This document shows positions 14,824 through 21,652 of a DNA stretch of 35,089 nt, one piece after another (positions within the stretch are counted from its first letter, which is position 1; every line of letters begins with the position of its first letter). Location: positions 1 through 35,089 of the forward strand of contig CAZMAM010000013.1 in assembly GCA_964564305.1 (NCBI GenBank), in the 5' to 3' direction. The position numbers and the translations under genes were made by a program. This DNA is from RGIG1959 sp964564305. GTDB taxonomy: Bacteria; Bacillota; Clostridia; Oscillospirales; Acutalibacteraceae. The notes under the pieces are model-generated. The model searched no databases. It saw nothing but the letters and a program-made list of their open reading frames with translations, and was not told the DNA's origin.

Positions 14824-15246
14824 TCACCGGGCAGACTTCTTCGGGCGCTTCGCGCCGTACTTGGAGCGGGCCTGCATCCGCTTGGCAACGCCCTGCGTAT
14901 CCAGCGTACCGCGAATGATGTGATAACGCACACCGGGCAAATCCTTGACACGTCCGCCGCGAATCAACACCACACTGTGCTCCTGCAGATTGTGCCCTTC
15001 ACCGGGAATATAAGACGTAACTTCAATCCCGTTGGAAAGACGCACACGAGCCACCTTGCGAAGCGCCGAATTCGGCTTTTTCGGAGTCGATGTCTTCACC
15101 GCAGTACACACACCGCGCTTTTGGGGAGAATTTTGCTCGATAGGAACACGCTTTTTGGAATTCCATCCCCGAAGCAAAGCCGGCGCTTTCGCCTTTTTCT
15201 CCACATCCTCGCGCCCTTTGCGCACCAATTGATTAAATGTCGGCAA
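14824..15246 (-). CDS. rpsL: 30S ribosomal protein S12
   Basis: A 140-residue protein at the decoding centre. It opens MPTFNQLVRKGR and holds the conserved TPKKPNSALRKVARVRL loop (streptomycin-determining Lys in PKKPNS), GEGHNLQEHSVVLIRGGRVKDLPGVRYHIIRG, and a basic tail ending KRPKKSAR. The initiation codon is TTG at 15246, with GGGAGGTGA 7-8 nt upstream; a stop codon lies in frame three codons earlier, so no ATG alternative exists. A TTG start is unusual for such a highly expressed gene. It heads the str operon and has its own promoter (15327-15356), directly downstream of the peptide cluster. Confidence 0.97.
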   Translation of the reverse strand: MPTFNQLVRKGREDVEKKAKAPALLRGWNSKKRVPIEQNSPQKRGVCTAVKTSTPKKPNSALRKVARVRLSNGIEVTSYIPGEGHNLQEHSVVLIRGGRVKDLPGVRYHIIRGTLDTQGVAKRMQARSKYGAKRPKKSAR

Positions 15247-15326
15247 TCCGTTTCACCTCCCTTTCGGATTGTGATGAATGTCTCTGTTCCCGCCGCCCGA
15301 AAAGAACGGCAGAAACCCGATTGAAG

Positions 15327-15356
15327 ATTGTATCACGCCGCACCGGTTCTTGTCAA
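15327..15356 (-). promoter_or_regulatory. Promoter of the str operon (rpsL-rpsG-fusA)
   Basis: On the minus strand, perfect TTGACA (15356-15351), 18-bp spacer, TACAAT (15332-15327); predicted start near 15320 gives a 75-nt leader. No clear terminator separates it from the end of the HPr-kinase-like gene at 15392. Confidence 0.85.
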
Positions 15357-15391
15357 GCAAATTTCCCTCACCCGAGAAATCATGTGCATTT

Positions 15392-16255
15392 TTACAAAAA
15401 ATTTTCTTCTCGATCGCCATTTGCCAGACGAAATAGCCACAACACAAACTCGTCAAGATGATCACAGCGTATCCTGTCCATTGTCACTCGATCCAACAAC
15501 TTTACAAGATGTTCACAGTGAAGCTGCCGATCGGAAACCGCCAAAGAGGAAAACAGCAACTCCCGATATTGCTCGCTGAAGGTCATCGGCAGGCATATCG
15601 ACTGCGTTCCACGCTCATAAAAATGCATCGAAGCAATTTTCAGCGGCTTTCGCACAAAAAGTGACGGTATTACCGGATATTTGGTGATTTTCAACTCAAA
15701 TTCCATAGCATAACGATGCCAATTCGGTTCCTCCTTGGGCAAATATTCCGGTAGAAAATCAGCATTACGAAGGTAAATCGGTTTTGGAAACGGCAATAAC
15801 ATTCCTGTTGCCATATTCAAAACGATTACATCATCCGTACATAACGCAAATCCGTGTATACATGCATAATAAGCTAACGTGGATTTACCTGCCCCTGTGG
15901 GCGCTAAGAAAAGGAAAGCACTCTTTCCGTCCGCAGACACGGCAGCACCGTGCAACACGCACCACGAATCATTAGGATGATTTAAAAAATCATCTTGACA
16001 AAATTCCGCCACCGCGCCCAATATTCTGTGGCAGTCTTTCGGAACGGTTATTTGTTTCTCCCCGCACATCACCATAACGTCATGCGGCAATTCCGTGATC
16101 ACCATCTGTGTGCGTAAGTTACACTCAATGTGAGTGGGCAATTTCCCCTCATCAAACATTTGAAAATAGTATAAAAGACATGACTCCGTAGGCGCAAAGT
16201 CACATTTCACATCAATTTCCCAGCCAAGCCAAGGACAGCAAGCGAAAATTCGCAT
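15392..16255 (-). CDS. HPr kinase-like P-loop protein of the peptide cluster
   Basis: A 287-residue protein resembling the C-terminal domain of HPr kinase/phosphorylase. It has Walker A APTGAGKST (118-126), a following basic and hydrophobic helix, and CTDDVIVL (139-146) as the acidic Walker B-like motif typical of HprK-like proteins. It lacks the HprK N-terminal domain. Relatives occur in lasso peptide clusters, where some phosphorylate the precursor; here the likely target is one of the Cys-rich precursors, which is inference. The ATG at 16255 is favoured by AAGAGGA about 8 nt upstream; 6 further in-frame codons exist upstream. It lies 23 nt after precursor 3 and is the last gene of the cluster. 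A relic of a second copy of its 5' end lies at 17514-17567. Confidence 0.8.
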   Translation of the reverse strand: MRIFACCPWLGWEIDVKCDFAPTESCLLYYFQMFDEGKLPTHIECNLRTQMVITELPHDVMVMCGEKQITVPKDCHRILGAVAEFCQDDFLNHPNDSWCVLHGAAVSADGKSAFLFLAPTGAGKSTLAYYACIHGFALCTDDVIVLNMATGMLLPFPKPIYLRNADFLPEYLPKEEPNWHRYAMEFELKITKYPVIPSLFVRKPLKIASMHFYERGTQSICLPMTFSEQYRELLFSSLAVSDRQLHCEHLVKLLDRVTMDRIRCDHLDEFVLWLFRLANGDREENFL

Positions 16256-16278
16256 GAAGTATCCTCTTTTCAAGACCG

Positions 16279-16443
16279 CTACGCAGTTTCACCGGCATCA
16301 TTCTGTTTCATAGTAAATGTACACCCGTAAACGTAACACGTAGCATAACAGCTACCTGCAACGCTTCCACACCTTGACGCTTCAACAAACTCATCCACCT
16401 GTTCCGGTGTCAAAACGGTAACTTCCGGCTTTTCATATGTCAT
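16279..16443 (-). CDS. Cys-rich RiPP precursor, copy 3
   Basis: A 54-residue peptide. The leader MTYEKPEVTVLTPEQVDEFV carries a YxxP-type recognition motif (YEKP, 3-6) followed by hydrophobic V-x-L and is almost identical in the three copies. The likely core after EASR has four Cys (25, 32, 36, 41; spacing C-x6-C-x3-C-x4-C) in CGSVAGSCYATCYVYGC, then a polar tail ending AGETA. GGAGG lies 8 nt before this ATG; the longer frame is rejected because the upstream sequence is the conserved ribosome-site block repeated before every copy. The gene is separated from copies 1 and 2 by three genes and lies next to the kinase gene. It and its 5' flank duplicate the 18924-19191 segment. Where the leader is cut is unknown. 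Confidence 0.8.
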   Translation of the reverse strand: MTYEKPEVTVLTPEQVDEFVEASRCGSVAGSCYATCYVYGCTFTMKQNDAGETA

Positions 16444-16510
16444 ATCGGACGCCTCCTTTACTCCCTGATTGACTTCTCTAAGTATTTTCATTCATTTCAT
16501 TCAAACTTTC

Positions 16511-16546
16511 TTATGTCTCCGATTCACTGGCTGATTTCGGCGAAAA
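16511..16546 (-). pseudogene. Relic of a fourth precursor gene (3' end only)
   Basis: On the minus strand this reads FSPKSASESET then stop, matching FSPKSAGESET at the end of precursor 1. DNA identity with 19156-19191 is high and ends abruptly at 16546/19191. It is followed, as after precursor 1, by the spacer and ribosome-site block of the next precursor. It shows that the copy 1-copy 2 pair was duplicated here and the first member was deleted. Confidence 0.75.
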
Positions 16547-16578
16547 ATTTCGGTGAATCTGTATAAGTGCAGTGGGCA

Positions 16579-17469
16579 TTACATCTTCCTCTGACTTAAG
16601 ATGGGCTCAAACAAATCATTGGGAAAGGGTGAGAAAATTTGGAGAATGGTCGATATCATGGCTGAAAAGACCGGTGTAATCTTTTGTGACACAAGATTTA
16701 ATTTCACATCCTGCCAAACAATTTCATCCTGAAACTTCTCAGCAAATAAGGCTATTTCATACGCTCGATACAAAAATCGATTGGGAAATATCAACCCTCG
16801 ACCATCGTGGACAAGTACTAAATTTTCATGAATTAACGCTGTATCCATATACAAATGATAAAGCAAATGAAGCATACAGGCGGTAGGAGCAAAAGTGACA
16901 ATCCGAGAACCCTTAATTTTCGTTTCCTGTAGATGCTCTCGCAAATAATTTTCATCAATACCCAAAGAAGGGTGGAGAAAACTACGGTGTAATTCTATGT
17001 ACAAATTACCGACCCTTTGCAAAAAATCCTTTCCTTGAGGTGTTTCACTGGGTGCAAACACAAGGTGGTGTTGTTCCGAAAATGCATTTTGTGAACAAAC
17101 CCGATATCCGTGATTCGTCAGATAAGAAAACGCTTGTTCAAAATGGGATGGATACACAAAAAAATCAATATCTCCCCATTGACGCCCATAAATGTTTTTA
17201 TAAAGTAATTGAGATAACACAAACCCCTTAAACGTCACATATGAAATTTTTAATCGGTTAAAATGGGAAAAGATCGGTAAGGCAACGCATAAATTTCTAT
17301 CTACCATCAATCTATTGACCCTATCATTTCTTAAGCGGTCATTAGCATCACGCTTCACAAAAAAATCGGCAAATTTATCATACAGCGAGTTATCACGCAG
17401 AATTTGCAAAATTTTTTCTGTATTTCCCTGCTTTTGCAAATACAGCACAAGTTGTTCATCCACACTCAT
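16579..17469 (-). CDS. Nucleotidyltransferase-like protein of the peptide cluster
   Basis: A 296-residue protein resembling the nucleotidyltransferase family PF14907. The fold signature is FKGFVLSQLLY (Lys81-Gly82) followed by GRQWGDIDFFV (GDID, 99-102; metal-binding Asp pair), then YxHG-like and LELHRSFLHP elements (here YIELHRSFLHP). Such proteins accompany HPr kinase-like proteins in lasso and other peptide clusters, where their reaction is mostly unproven. The ATG at 17469 has AAAGGGTGA upstream; 12 in-frame codons before it are discounted. It lies 111 nt after the radical SAM gene and, with precursor 3, seems to sit in a segment inserted between that gene and the kinase. Base composition is AT-richer than the neighbouring housekeeping genes. 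Confidence 0.75.
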   Translation of the reverse strand: MSVDEQLVLYLQKQGNTEKILQILRDNSLYDKFADFFVKRDANDRLRNDRVNRLMVDRNLCVALPIFSHFNRLKISYVTFKGFVLSQLLYKNIYGRQWGDIDFFVYPSHFEQAFSYLTNHGYRVCSQNAFSEQHHLVFAPSETPQGKDFLQRVGNLYIELHRSFLHPSLGIDENYLREHLQETKIKGSRIVTFAPTACMLHLLYHLYMDTALIHENLVLVHDGRGLIFPNRFLYRAYEIALFAEKFQDEIVWQDVKLNLVSQKITPVFSAMISTILQIFSPFPNDLFEPILSQRKM

Positions 17470-17513
17470 CACTTTCACCCTTTCTCTGAAGACCTGCAAT
17501 GACAAATGACGCG

Positions 17514-17567
17514 TTAACTTGTACTATTATAAAATATTTCCACTGGCCATACAGCGACAATTCGCAT
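17514..17567 (-). pseudogene. Relic of a second HPr-kinase-like gene (5' end only)
   Basis: The segment 17561-17590 repeats 16249-16275, the ribosome-site region and first codons of the kinase gene: both read CTTGAAAA, then ATACTTCATGCGAATT. The relic encodes MRIVAVWPVEIFYNSTS then stop, against MRIFACCPWLGW in the intact gene. It lies directly behind the radical SAM gene. Most likely the kinase gene originally followed the maturase and was displaced when the nucleotidyltransferase-precursor 3 segment arrived. Confidence 0.6.
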
Positions 17568-17580
17568 GAAGTATCTATTT

Positions 17581-18627
17581 TCAAGAGTGAATATGCCGAA
17601 GCATTTGTTCATCGTAAGAATTTTTCCTCAATGGGCAAAATTCGTCGCAGGCAAAAATCGATCCCCGATTGACCCCCAGTGCCGGGCAACCTCGGTCACA
17701 GTGATGTTGATAGACACATTCACGGCACTGCGGCATAAAATCCTTGCGCAGCGCGAGCAAATCAAGAAATTTCAAAAACCGATCTCCATGAATACATTCC
17801 GCCAAAGAACAATGATAGAGATTACCGATCGCGTATACCGAATCGACAAACATCTGACATGAAAATACCTCTCCACGGTAAGTAATTTTCGGGGAAATTT
17901 CCACAGAATTGTCTTCAATATTTGCAAGCGGACAACTGTCGGTATAACCGAAATCGGCTATTTCCACTCCATCGTCCTTGCCGACATTGCATCCGACAGA
18001 TGTGAGATATTCCGATAAATTTTCCTGCCCGACAAACAACTCTTCATAATTATCTCTGCCCCGTCCGGTGCGCTCAAGCCACCCGAATTCCACCCGAGAG
18101 GCTCCTATTTCCCGCGCAAGCGCACGATATTTCCCGATATTCCGTTGCGTCATGTGGCGGGTCAATACCCCTTTAATAACAATTTCCCCGGCAAATCCGC
18201 TTTGCCGAAGCGCAATAATATTTCGCAACGCACGATCAAATACGCCCGGTCCTCGCACGGCATCATGAGAGTAAGCATCGGGCCCGTCAAGACTTATCTG
18301 TACCGTACAGCGAATATTTTTCAGCCTGGCAACCGCCTTTTCATCCAAAAGAGTACCGTTTGTTATCAGCAAAAAAGGAATCTCCTGCTGCACAAGATCG
18401 TCTGTAAGCTGCCAAATGTACGGGTATAAGAGTGGTTCTCCTCCCGAAAGACTGACATATGAACACCCCATCGTTCGGGCATCCGCCAAGGCAGACCGAA
18501 TCAGCGAATACGGCAACACCTCCCGCTGCTCACCGGAGGCATTGTAACAATGTTTGCACCGAAGATTGCAGCAGGAGGTGGTCTCGATATACAAATTTTG
18601 CACGGTAAACGTGAGATCGTTTCTCAC
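17581..18627 (-). CDS. Radical SAM/SPASM peptide maturase
   Basis: A 348-residue radical SAM enzyme predicted to modify the Cys-rich precursors. The [4Fe-4S] motif CNLRCKHC (Cys20, 24, 27) follows LYIETTSC, and SLSGGEPLLYP binds SAM. The C-terminal third is a SPASM region rich in Cys: DSCPLAN, FSCQMF, HCSLAEC, MPQCRECVYQHHCDRGCPA and ACDEFC, enough for two auxiliary clusters. SPASM enzymes of this kind form thioether bonds in sactipeptides and ranthipeptides; the four precursor Cys fit that, but the bond type is inferred. The start is GTG at 18627, overlapping the stop of the chaperone gene (GTGA) with GGAGG 7 nt upstream. A longer frame from 18684 overlaps that gene and is rejected. Chaperone-enzyme coupling is typical of PqqD/rSAM pairs. 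Confidence 0.88.
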   Translation of the reverse strand: MRNDLTFTVQNLYIETTSCCNLRCKHCYNASGEQREVLPYSLIRSALADARTMGCSYVSLSGGEPLLYPYIWQLTDDLVQQEIPFLLITNGTLLDEKAVARLKNIRCTVQISLDGPDAYSHDAVRGPGVFDRALRNIIALRQSGFAGEIVIKGVLTRHMTQRNIGKYRALAREIGASRVEFGWLERTGRGRDNYEELFVGQENLSEYLTSVGCNVGKDDGVEIADFGYTDSCPLANIEDNSVEISPKITYRGEVFSCQMFVDSVYAIGNLYHCSLAECIHGDRFLKFLDLLALRKDFMPQCRECVYQHHCDRGCPALGVNRGSIFACDEFCPLRKNSYDEQMLRHIHS

Positions 18628-18893
18628 GCCTCCGCCTCCAACAACACGCCCGCTTCCACCATCTGACGAAAACACTCCGTGCAATCACTCTTCACCTGTT
18701 CGGGATTCACCCCGGGCTCCAGCTGAGAAATCAATGCCGAAATAACCTCATCCTCGTCGCCGTCTTCACAGTGGTCGTACAGAAAAGCGGCAGTGTTGTT
18801 GAGCACAATATTATCGTAATTTTCTTCGTTAAGCAACACCATACCCTCTCTCAGACGGTGGCACACACATCTCGGATTTCGTATCTTTCTCAT
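18624..18893 (-). CDS. PqqD-like peptide chaperone (RRE domain)
   Basis: An 89-residue PqqD-family protein that should bind the precursor leader and present it to the radical SAM enzyme. It begins MRKIRNPRCVCHRLREG and then shows the PqqD pattern: VLLNEENYDNIVLNNTAAFLYDHCED (start of strand and helix), EDEVISALISQLE, and VKSDCTECFRQMVEAGVLLE. Length is normal for a stand-alone RRE. The ATG at 18893 has AAAGGGGGAC upstream. Its last codons overlap the GTG of the maturase gene by 4 bp. It follows precursor 2 by 30 nt. Five Cys is unusual for the family; whether they bind metal is unknown. Confidence 0.85.
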   Translation of the reverse strand: MRKIRNPRCVCHRLREGMVLLNEENYDNIVLNNTAAFLYDHCEDGDEDEVISALISQLEPGVNPEQVKSDCTECFRQMVEAGVLLEAEA

Positions 18894-18923
18894 CGCATTG
18901 TCCCCCTTTAAATACCCGTATCG

Positions 18924-19088
18924 CTACAAAGTTTCAACGGCATCCTTCGGTTTCATAGTAAATGTACACCCATGACCGTTACACGCAGCATAACAGCTAC
19001 CTGCAACGCTTCCGCACCTTGACGCTTCATCAAACTCATCCACCTGTTCCTGTGTCAAAACGGTAACTTCCGGCTTTTCATATGTCAT
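18924..19088 (-). CDS. Cys-rich RiPP precursor, copy 2
   Basis: A 54-residue peptide. The leader is almost identical to the other copies (YEKP at 3-6; Asp instead of Val at 20). The core CGSVAGSCYAACNGHGC has the same four Cys as copy 3 (25, 32, 36, 41), with a changed loop between Cys3 and Cys4 (NGHG against YVYG). The tail ends DAVETL. GGAGG lies 8 nt before the ATG at 19088. It sits between precursor 1 and the chaperone gene. Copy 3 derives from this one: their DNA matches from about 16275/18919 through to the upstream block. Confidence 0.82.
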   Translation of the reverse strand: MTYEKPEVTVLTQEQVDEFDEASRCGSVAGSCYAACNGHGCTFTMKPKDAVETL

Positions 19089-19155
19089 ATCGGACGCCTC
19101 CTTTACTCCCTGATTGACTTCTCTAATCATCTCCATTCATTTCATTCAAGCCCTC

Positions 19156-19320
19156 TTATGTCTCCGATTCACCGGCTGATTTCGGCGAAAACGTAGTGGC
19201 GCAATAAATATAACATCCTCCGTAACAAGATCCCGTTACACTTCCGCACCTTGACGCTTCAACAAACTCATCCACCTGTTCCTGTGTCAAAACGGTAACT
19301 TCCGGCTTTTCATATGTCAT
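19156..19320 (-). CDS. Cys-rich RiPP precursor, copy 1
   Basis: A 54-residue peptide and the first gene of the cluster. The leader is the shared MTYEKPEVTVLTQEQVDEFV; the core CGSVTGSCYGGCYIYC has Cys at 25, 32, 36 and 40, so the last spacing is x3 rather than x4. An aromatic, Ser-rich tail (ATTFSPKSAGESET) follows. The first 33 residues are nearly invariant among copies while the remainder differs, so the shared part includes leader plus the first core Cys pair and the second half of the core is diversifying. GGAGG lies 8 nt before the ATG at 19320. It is preceded by a leader of about 200 nt with a hexanucleotide repeat and a palindrome. Confidence 0.82.
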   Translation of the reverse strand: MTYEKPEVTVLTQEQVDEFVEASRCGSVTGSCYGGCYIYCATTFSPKSAGESET

Positions 19321-19402
19321 ATCGGACACCTCCTTTACTCCCTGATTGCTGCCATTAGTTTTATACACATTTTTGCATTAACCTCTTCGAAAGAGAATGA
19401 AT

Positions 19403-19426
19403 AAGTTATTTTCAACTGAATAACTT
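19403..19426. promoter_or_regulatory. Perfect inverted repeat in the RiPP operon leader
   Basis: AAGTTATT (19403-19410) and AATAACTT (19419-19426) are perfectly complementary around an 8-nt loop. It lies about 100 nt downstream of the predicted start and 83 nt before precursor 1. It could be an operator or an mRNA hairpin; no T-run follows, so it is not a terminator. Confidence 0.45.
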
Positions 19427-19485
19427 GCTTATTGAAAGCAAATTCAGCTGTTAGACCCAATGATTTGAGGACGATAGTCACAAGC

Positions 19486-19523
19486 CATTTGCATTTGCAT
19501 TTGCATTTGCATTTGCATTTGCA
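19486..19523 (-). repeat. Hexanucleotide repeat at the start of the RiPP transcript
   Basis: Six perfect copies of CATTTG (minus strand CAAATG) plus a partial seventh. The predicted transcription start is near 19522, so the mRNA would open with this repeat. Simple repeats at promoters can change length by slippage and vary expression; that role is inferred. An apparent Lys-Cys repeat frame through it is not a gene. Confidence 0.8.
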
Positions 19524-19528
19524 ATCAA

Positions 19529-19557
19529 ATAATATCATAGTATTAAACGCTTGTCAA
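19529..19557 (-). promoter_or_regulatory. Promoter of the RiPP cluster
   Basis: On the minus strand, perfect TTGACA (19557-19552), 17-bp spacer, TATTAT (19534-19529). All cluster genes lie downstream in the same direction with short gaps, so one transcript is likely. Confidence 0.85.
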
Positions 19558-19659
19558 TAAAATTTAAAAAATAATTAAGTAAGTATTGTGTAGTATGACG
19601 ATGACTGTAAGACTGAAGAAACAATAGGGAAAAAGCAAATCTTGGCACTTGGTGATTGG

Positions 19660-19707
19660 ATATCAAAGAACCCGCCCGCCAATGGATATTCTCCGTTGAC
19701 GGGCAGG
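19660..19707 (-). terminator. Terminator of the LRR/dockerin gene
   Basis: On the minus strand CCTGCCCGTCAA (19707-19696) pairs with TTGGCGGGCGGG (19682-19671) over 12 bp with two G-U pairs, and TTCTTTGAT follows. It separates the LRR gene from the peptide cluster. Confidence 0.75.
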
Positions 19708-19732
19708 GCGTTATATTTTGTATGCGAACTGA

Positions 19733-21562
19733 TTACGCAACCTTTTTTCCGCTTGCGATGAGATAGACGGTCAGGACATCTTCAATATCTACCCTGCCGT
19801 CGCCGCTCACATCTGCGCCTGCGGGTGGGTTGCCGTTTGTGAGTGCTTTATAAAAGTTGGTATAAAAGTTTTGCGCCTCCGCCGTGCTGATCTCACCGTC
19901 ATGGTTGGTATCCACATCGGAGAGCGAATCACCTGCGTTATCCAATGCAATAAACTTAAACCCGTTTTCATTGGCATATTGCTCCGCTGCTGTGCCGGTG
20001 TAACCGGAGATGGTGAAATCAGGGATAGGTTGATATGCAAGATCTGTGCCCATATCCCTAGTTCTATATCCAAAGGAATAATCTCCGATGTCGGTAACAC
20101 TTGAGAAGATCGTAACCGAGGAAATCGATGTACAATTGATAAAAGCACTGTTGCCAATGGTCGTCACGCTGTCCGGAATGGTCACCGAGGTGAGAGAGGT
20201 GCAACCCCAAAAGGCATTGCCGCCGATTGAAGTCACGCTGTTCGGAATGGTGATAGATGTGAGTGAGGTGCAATACACAAAAGCACCGCCGGCAATGGTA
20301 ATCGTACCCGGATGTACGGTGACATTTTGTGAACATTCGTTTGCATGAGTTTCAATAAGGTGATGACCGATGTACAATAAACCGTTTTCCCAATGGCTGG
20401 GGTCATTGTCATAGCCGGTATTAGAAAAAACACTGTTACCCATCGATGTCACGCTGTCCGGGATAACCACCGATGTGAGGGAGGTACAGTCTGCAAAAGC
20501 CCCATCGCCGATGGAGATCACATTGTTCGGAATAACGATGGAGGTGAGAGAAGAGCAGTCCAAAAAGGCACCGTCACCGATCGAGGTCACCCTATCTGGA
20601 ATCGTGATAGAAGTGAGTGAAGTGCAATATGCAAAGGCAGCGCTGCCGATTGAGGTCACGCTATCCGGGATGGTGATAGATGTAAGTGAGGCGCAATATT
20701 TAAAAGCACCGTCGGCAATGGTAATCGTACCTGGGCGTACGGTGACATTTTGCGGTAACTCGCTCGAATGAGCTTCAATAAGGTGATGATCGATGTATAA
20801 TAAACCACTTTCCCAATGGCTGGGGTCATTGACATAGCCGGCATAGGCAAAAGCACCGCTGCCAATCGAGGTCACACTATCCGGAATAGTGATGGAGGTG
20901 AGGGAGGTACAGTTCTGGAAAGCAGCGTTTCCGATGGTGGTCACACCATCCGGTATGGTGATGGAGGTGAGAGAGGTGCAGCCATTAAAAACACTGTAGC
21001 CAATGGTCATCACACTTTTCCCAATAGTCACCGAGGTGAGTGAGGTACAATCGGAAAAGGCAGCATCGCCGATGATCGTCACGCTGTTCGGGATAGTGAT
21101 GGAGGCGAGTGAAGTGCAACCTCCAAAAGTATTGTCACCTATGGTCGTCACGCTGTCTGGAATCGTGATGGAGGTGAGGGAGGTGCATTCTTCAAAAGCA
21201 CTGTCGCCGATGGTCGTCACGCTTTTTCCAATGGTCACTGAAGTGAGTGAGGTGCAGCGCCTAAAGGCATAACCGCCTATGATCGTCACACTGTCCGGGA
21301 TAATCACGGAAATGAGAGGCGCATTTTCAAAAGCATAGTCGCCGATAGCGGTCACTTTATACCCGTCTATCTCTCCCGGGATCACCACGTCCCCGCCGTC
21401 ACCCGTATACTCGTAGATACTTGCTGTTCCGTCATTCAGAACTTGATATTTGTAATTCCCGCTCTGCTCCGCGCTCACGGCGATGCTCCCCACCGGAACA
21501 GCGCACATCAGCAGCGCCACGACGAATAGCGCCGCCAGCAGCTTTTTCCCCATCTTTCGCAT
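19733..21562 (-). CDS. Secreted BspA-like leucine-rich repeat protein with C-terminal dockerin
   Basis: A 609-residue secreted protein. Residues 1-31 are a signal peptide (basic MRKMGKK, hydrophobic core, AVSA site). From about 50 to 510 run BspA-type (LRR_5) repeats of about 23 residues built on LTSITIPDSVTSIG-like units, a fold used for adhesion. Two related inserts (NDPSHWE...GLLYI) interrupt them 140 residues apart. Residues 545-609 are a dockerin-like pair of calcium loops (DVDTNHDGEIS and DVSGDGRVDIED), suggesting attachment to a cohesin scaffold. No cohesin gene is in the window. The ATG at 21562 has AAGGAGG upstream. It is preceded by an attenuator-like leader with a small peptide gene. 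Partner and ligand are unknown. Confidence 0.9.
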   Translation of the reverse strand: MRKMGKKLLAALFVVALLMCAVPVGSIAVSAEQSGNYKYQVLNDGTASIYEYTGDGGDVVIPGEIDGYKVTAIGDYAFENAPLISVIIPDSVTIIGGYAFRRCTSLTSVTIGKSVTTIGDSAFEECTSLTSITIPDSVTTIGDNTFGGCTSLASITIPNSVTIIGDAAFSDCTSLTSVTIGKSVMTIGYSVFNGCTSLTSITIPDGVTTIGNAAFQNCTSLTSITIPDSVTSIGSGAFAYAGYVNDPSHWESGLLYIDHHLIEAHSSELPQNVTVRPGTITIADGAFKYCASLTSITIPDSVTSIGSAAFAYCTSLTSITIPDRVTSIGDGAFLDCSSLTSIVIPNNVISIGDGAFADCTSLTSVVIPDSVTSMGNSVFSNTGYDNDPSHWENGLLYIGHHLIETHANECSQNVTVHPGTITIAGGAFVYCTSLTSITIPNSVTSIGGNAFWGCTSLTSVTIPDSVTTIGNSAFINCTSISSVTIFSSVTDIGDYSFGYRTRDMGTDLAYQPIPDFTISGYTGTAAEQYANENGFKFIALDNAGDSLSDVDTNHDGEISTAEAQNFYTNFYKALTNGNPPAGADVSGDGRVDIEDVLTVYLIASGKKVA

Positions 21563-21652
21563 AGTGAATCCTCCTTGAAATCAAAATTCCCCGACAGCAA
21601 AGCGGGATGCAGGAATCTCACTTCCGCCGCTTATTGCCCGCTTTGTTATCAG

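Noticed and set aside
15392..19320. Lasso peptide cluster, suggested by the HPr-kinase-like and nucleotidyltransferase proteins and the YxxP leader
   Set aside because: No lasso cyclase (asparagine-synthetase-like) or B2 peptidase is present, and the cores are Cys-rich with a SPASM maturase.
19486..19523. CRISPR array
   Set aside because: The repeats are contiguous hexamers without spacers, and there are no cas genes.
19335..19538. 67-codon frame with a Lys-Cys repeat upstream of precursor 1
   Set aside because: The repeat comes from the CATTTG tract, its start lies within the promoter before the predicted transcription start, and there is no ribosome site.
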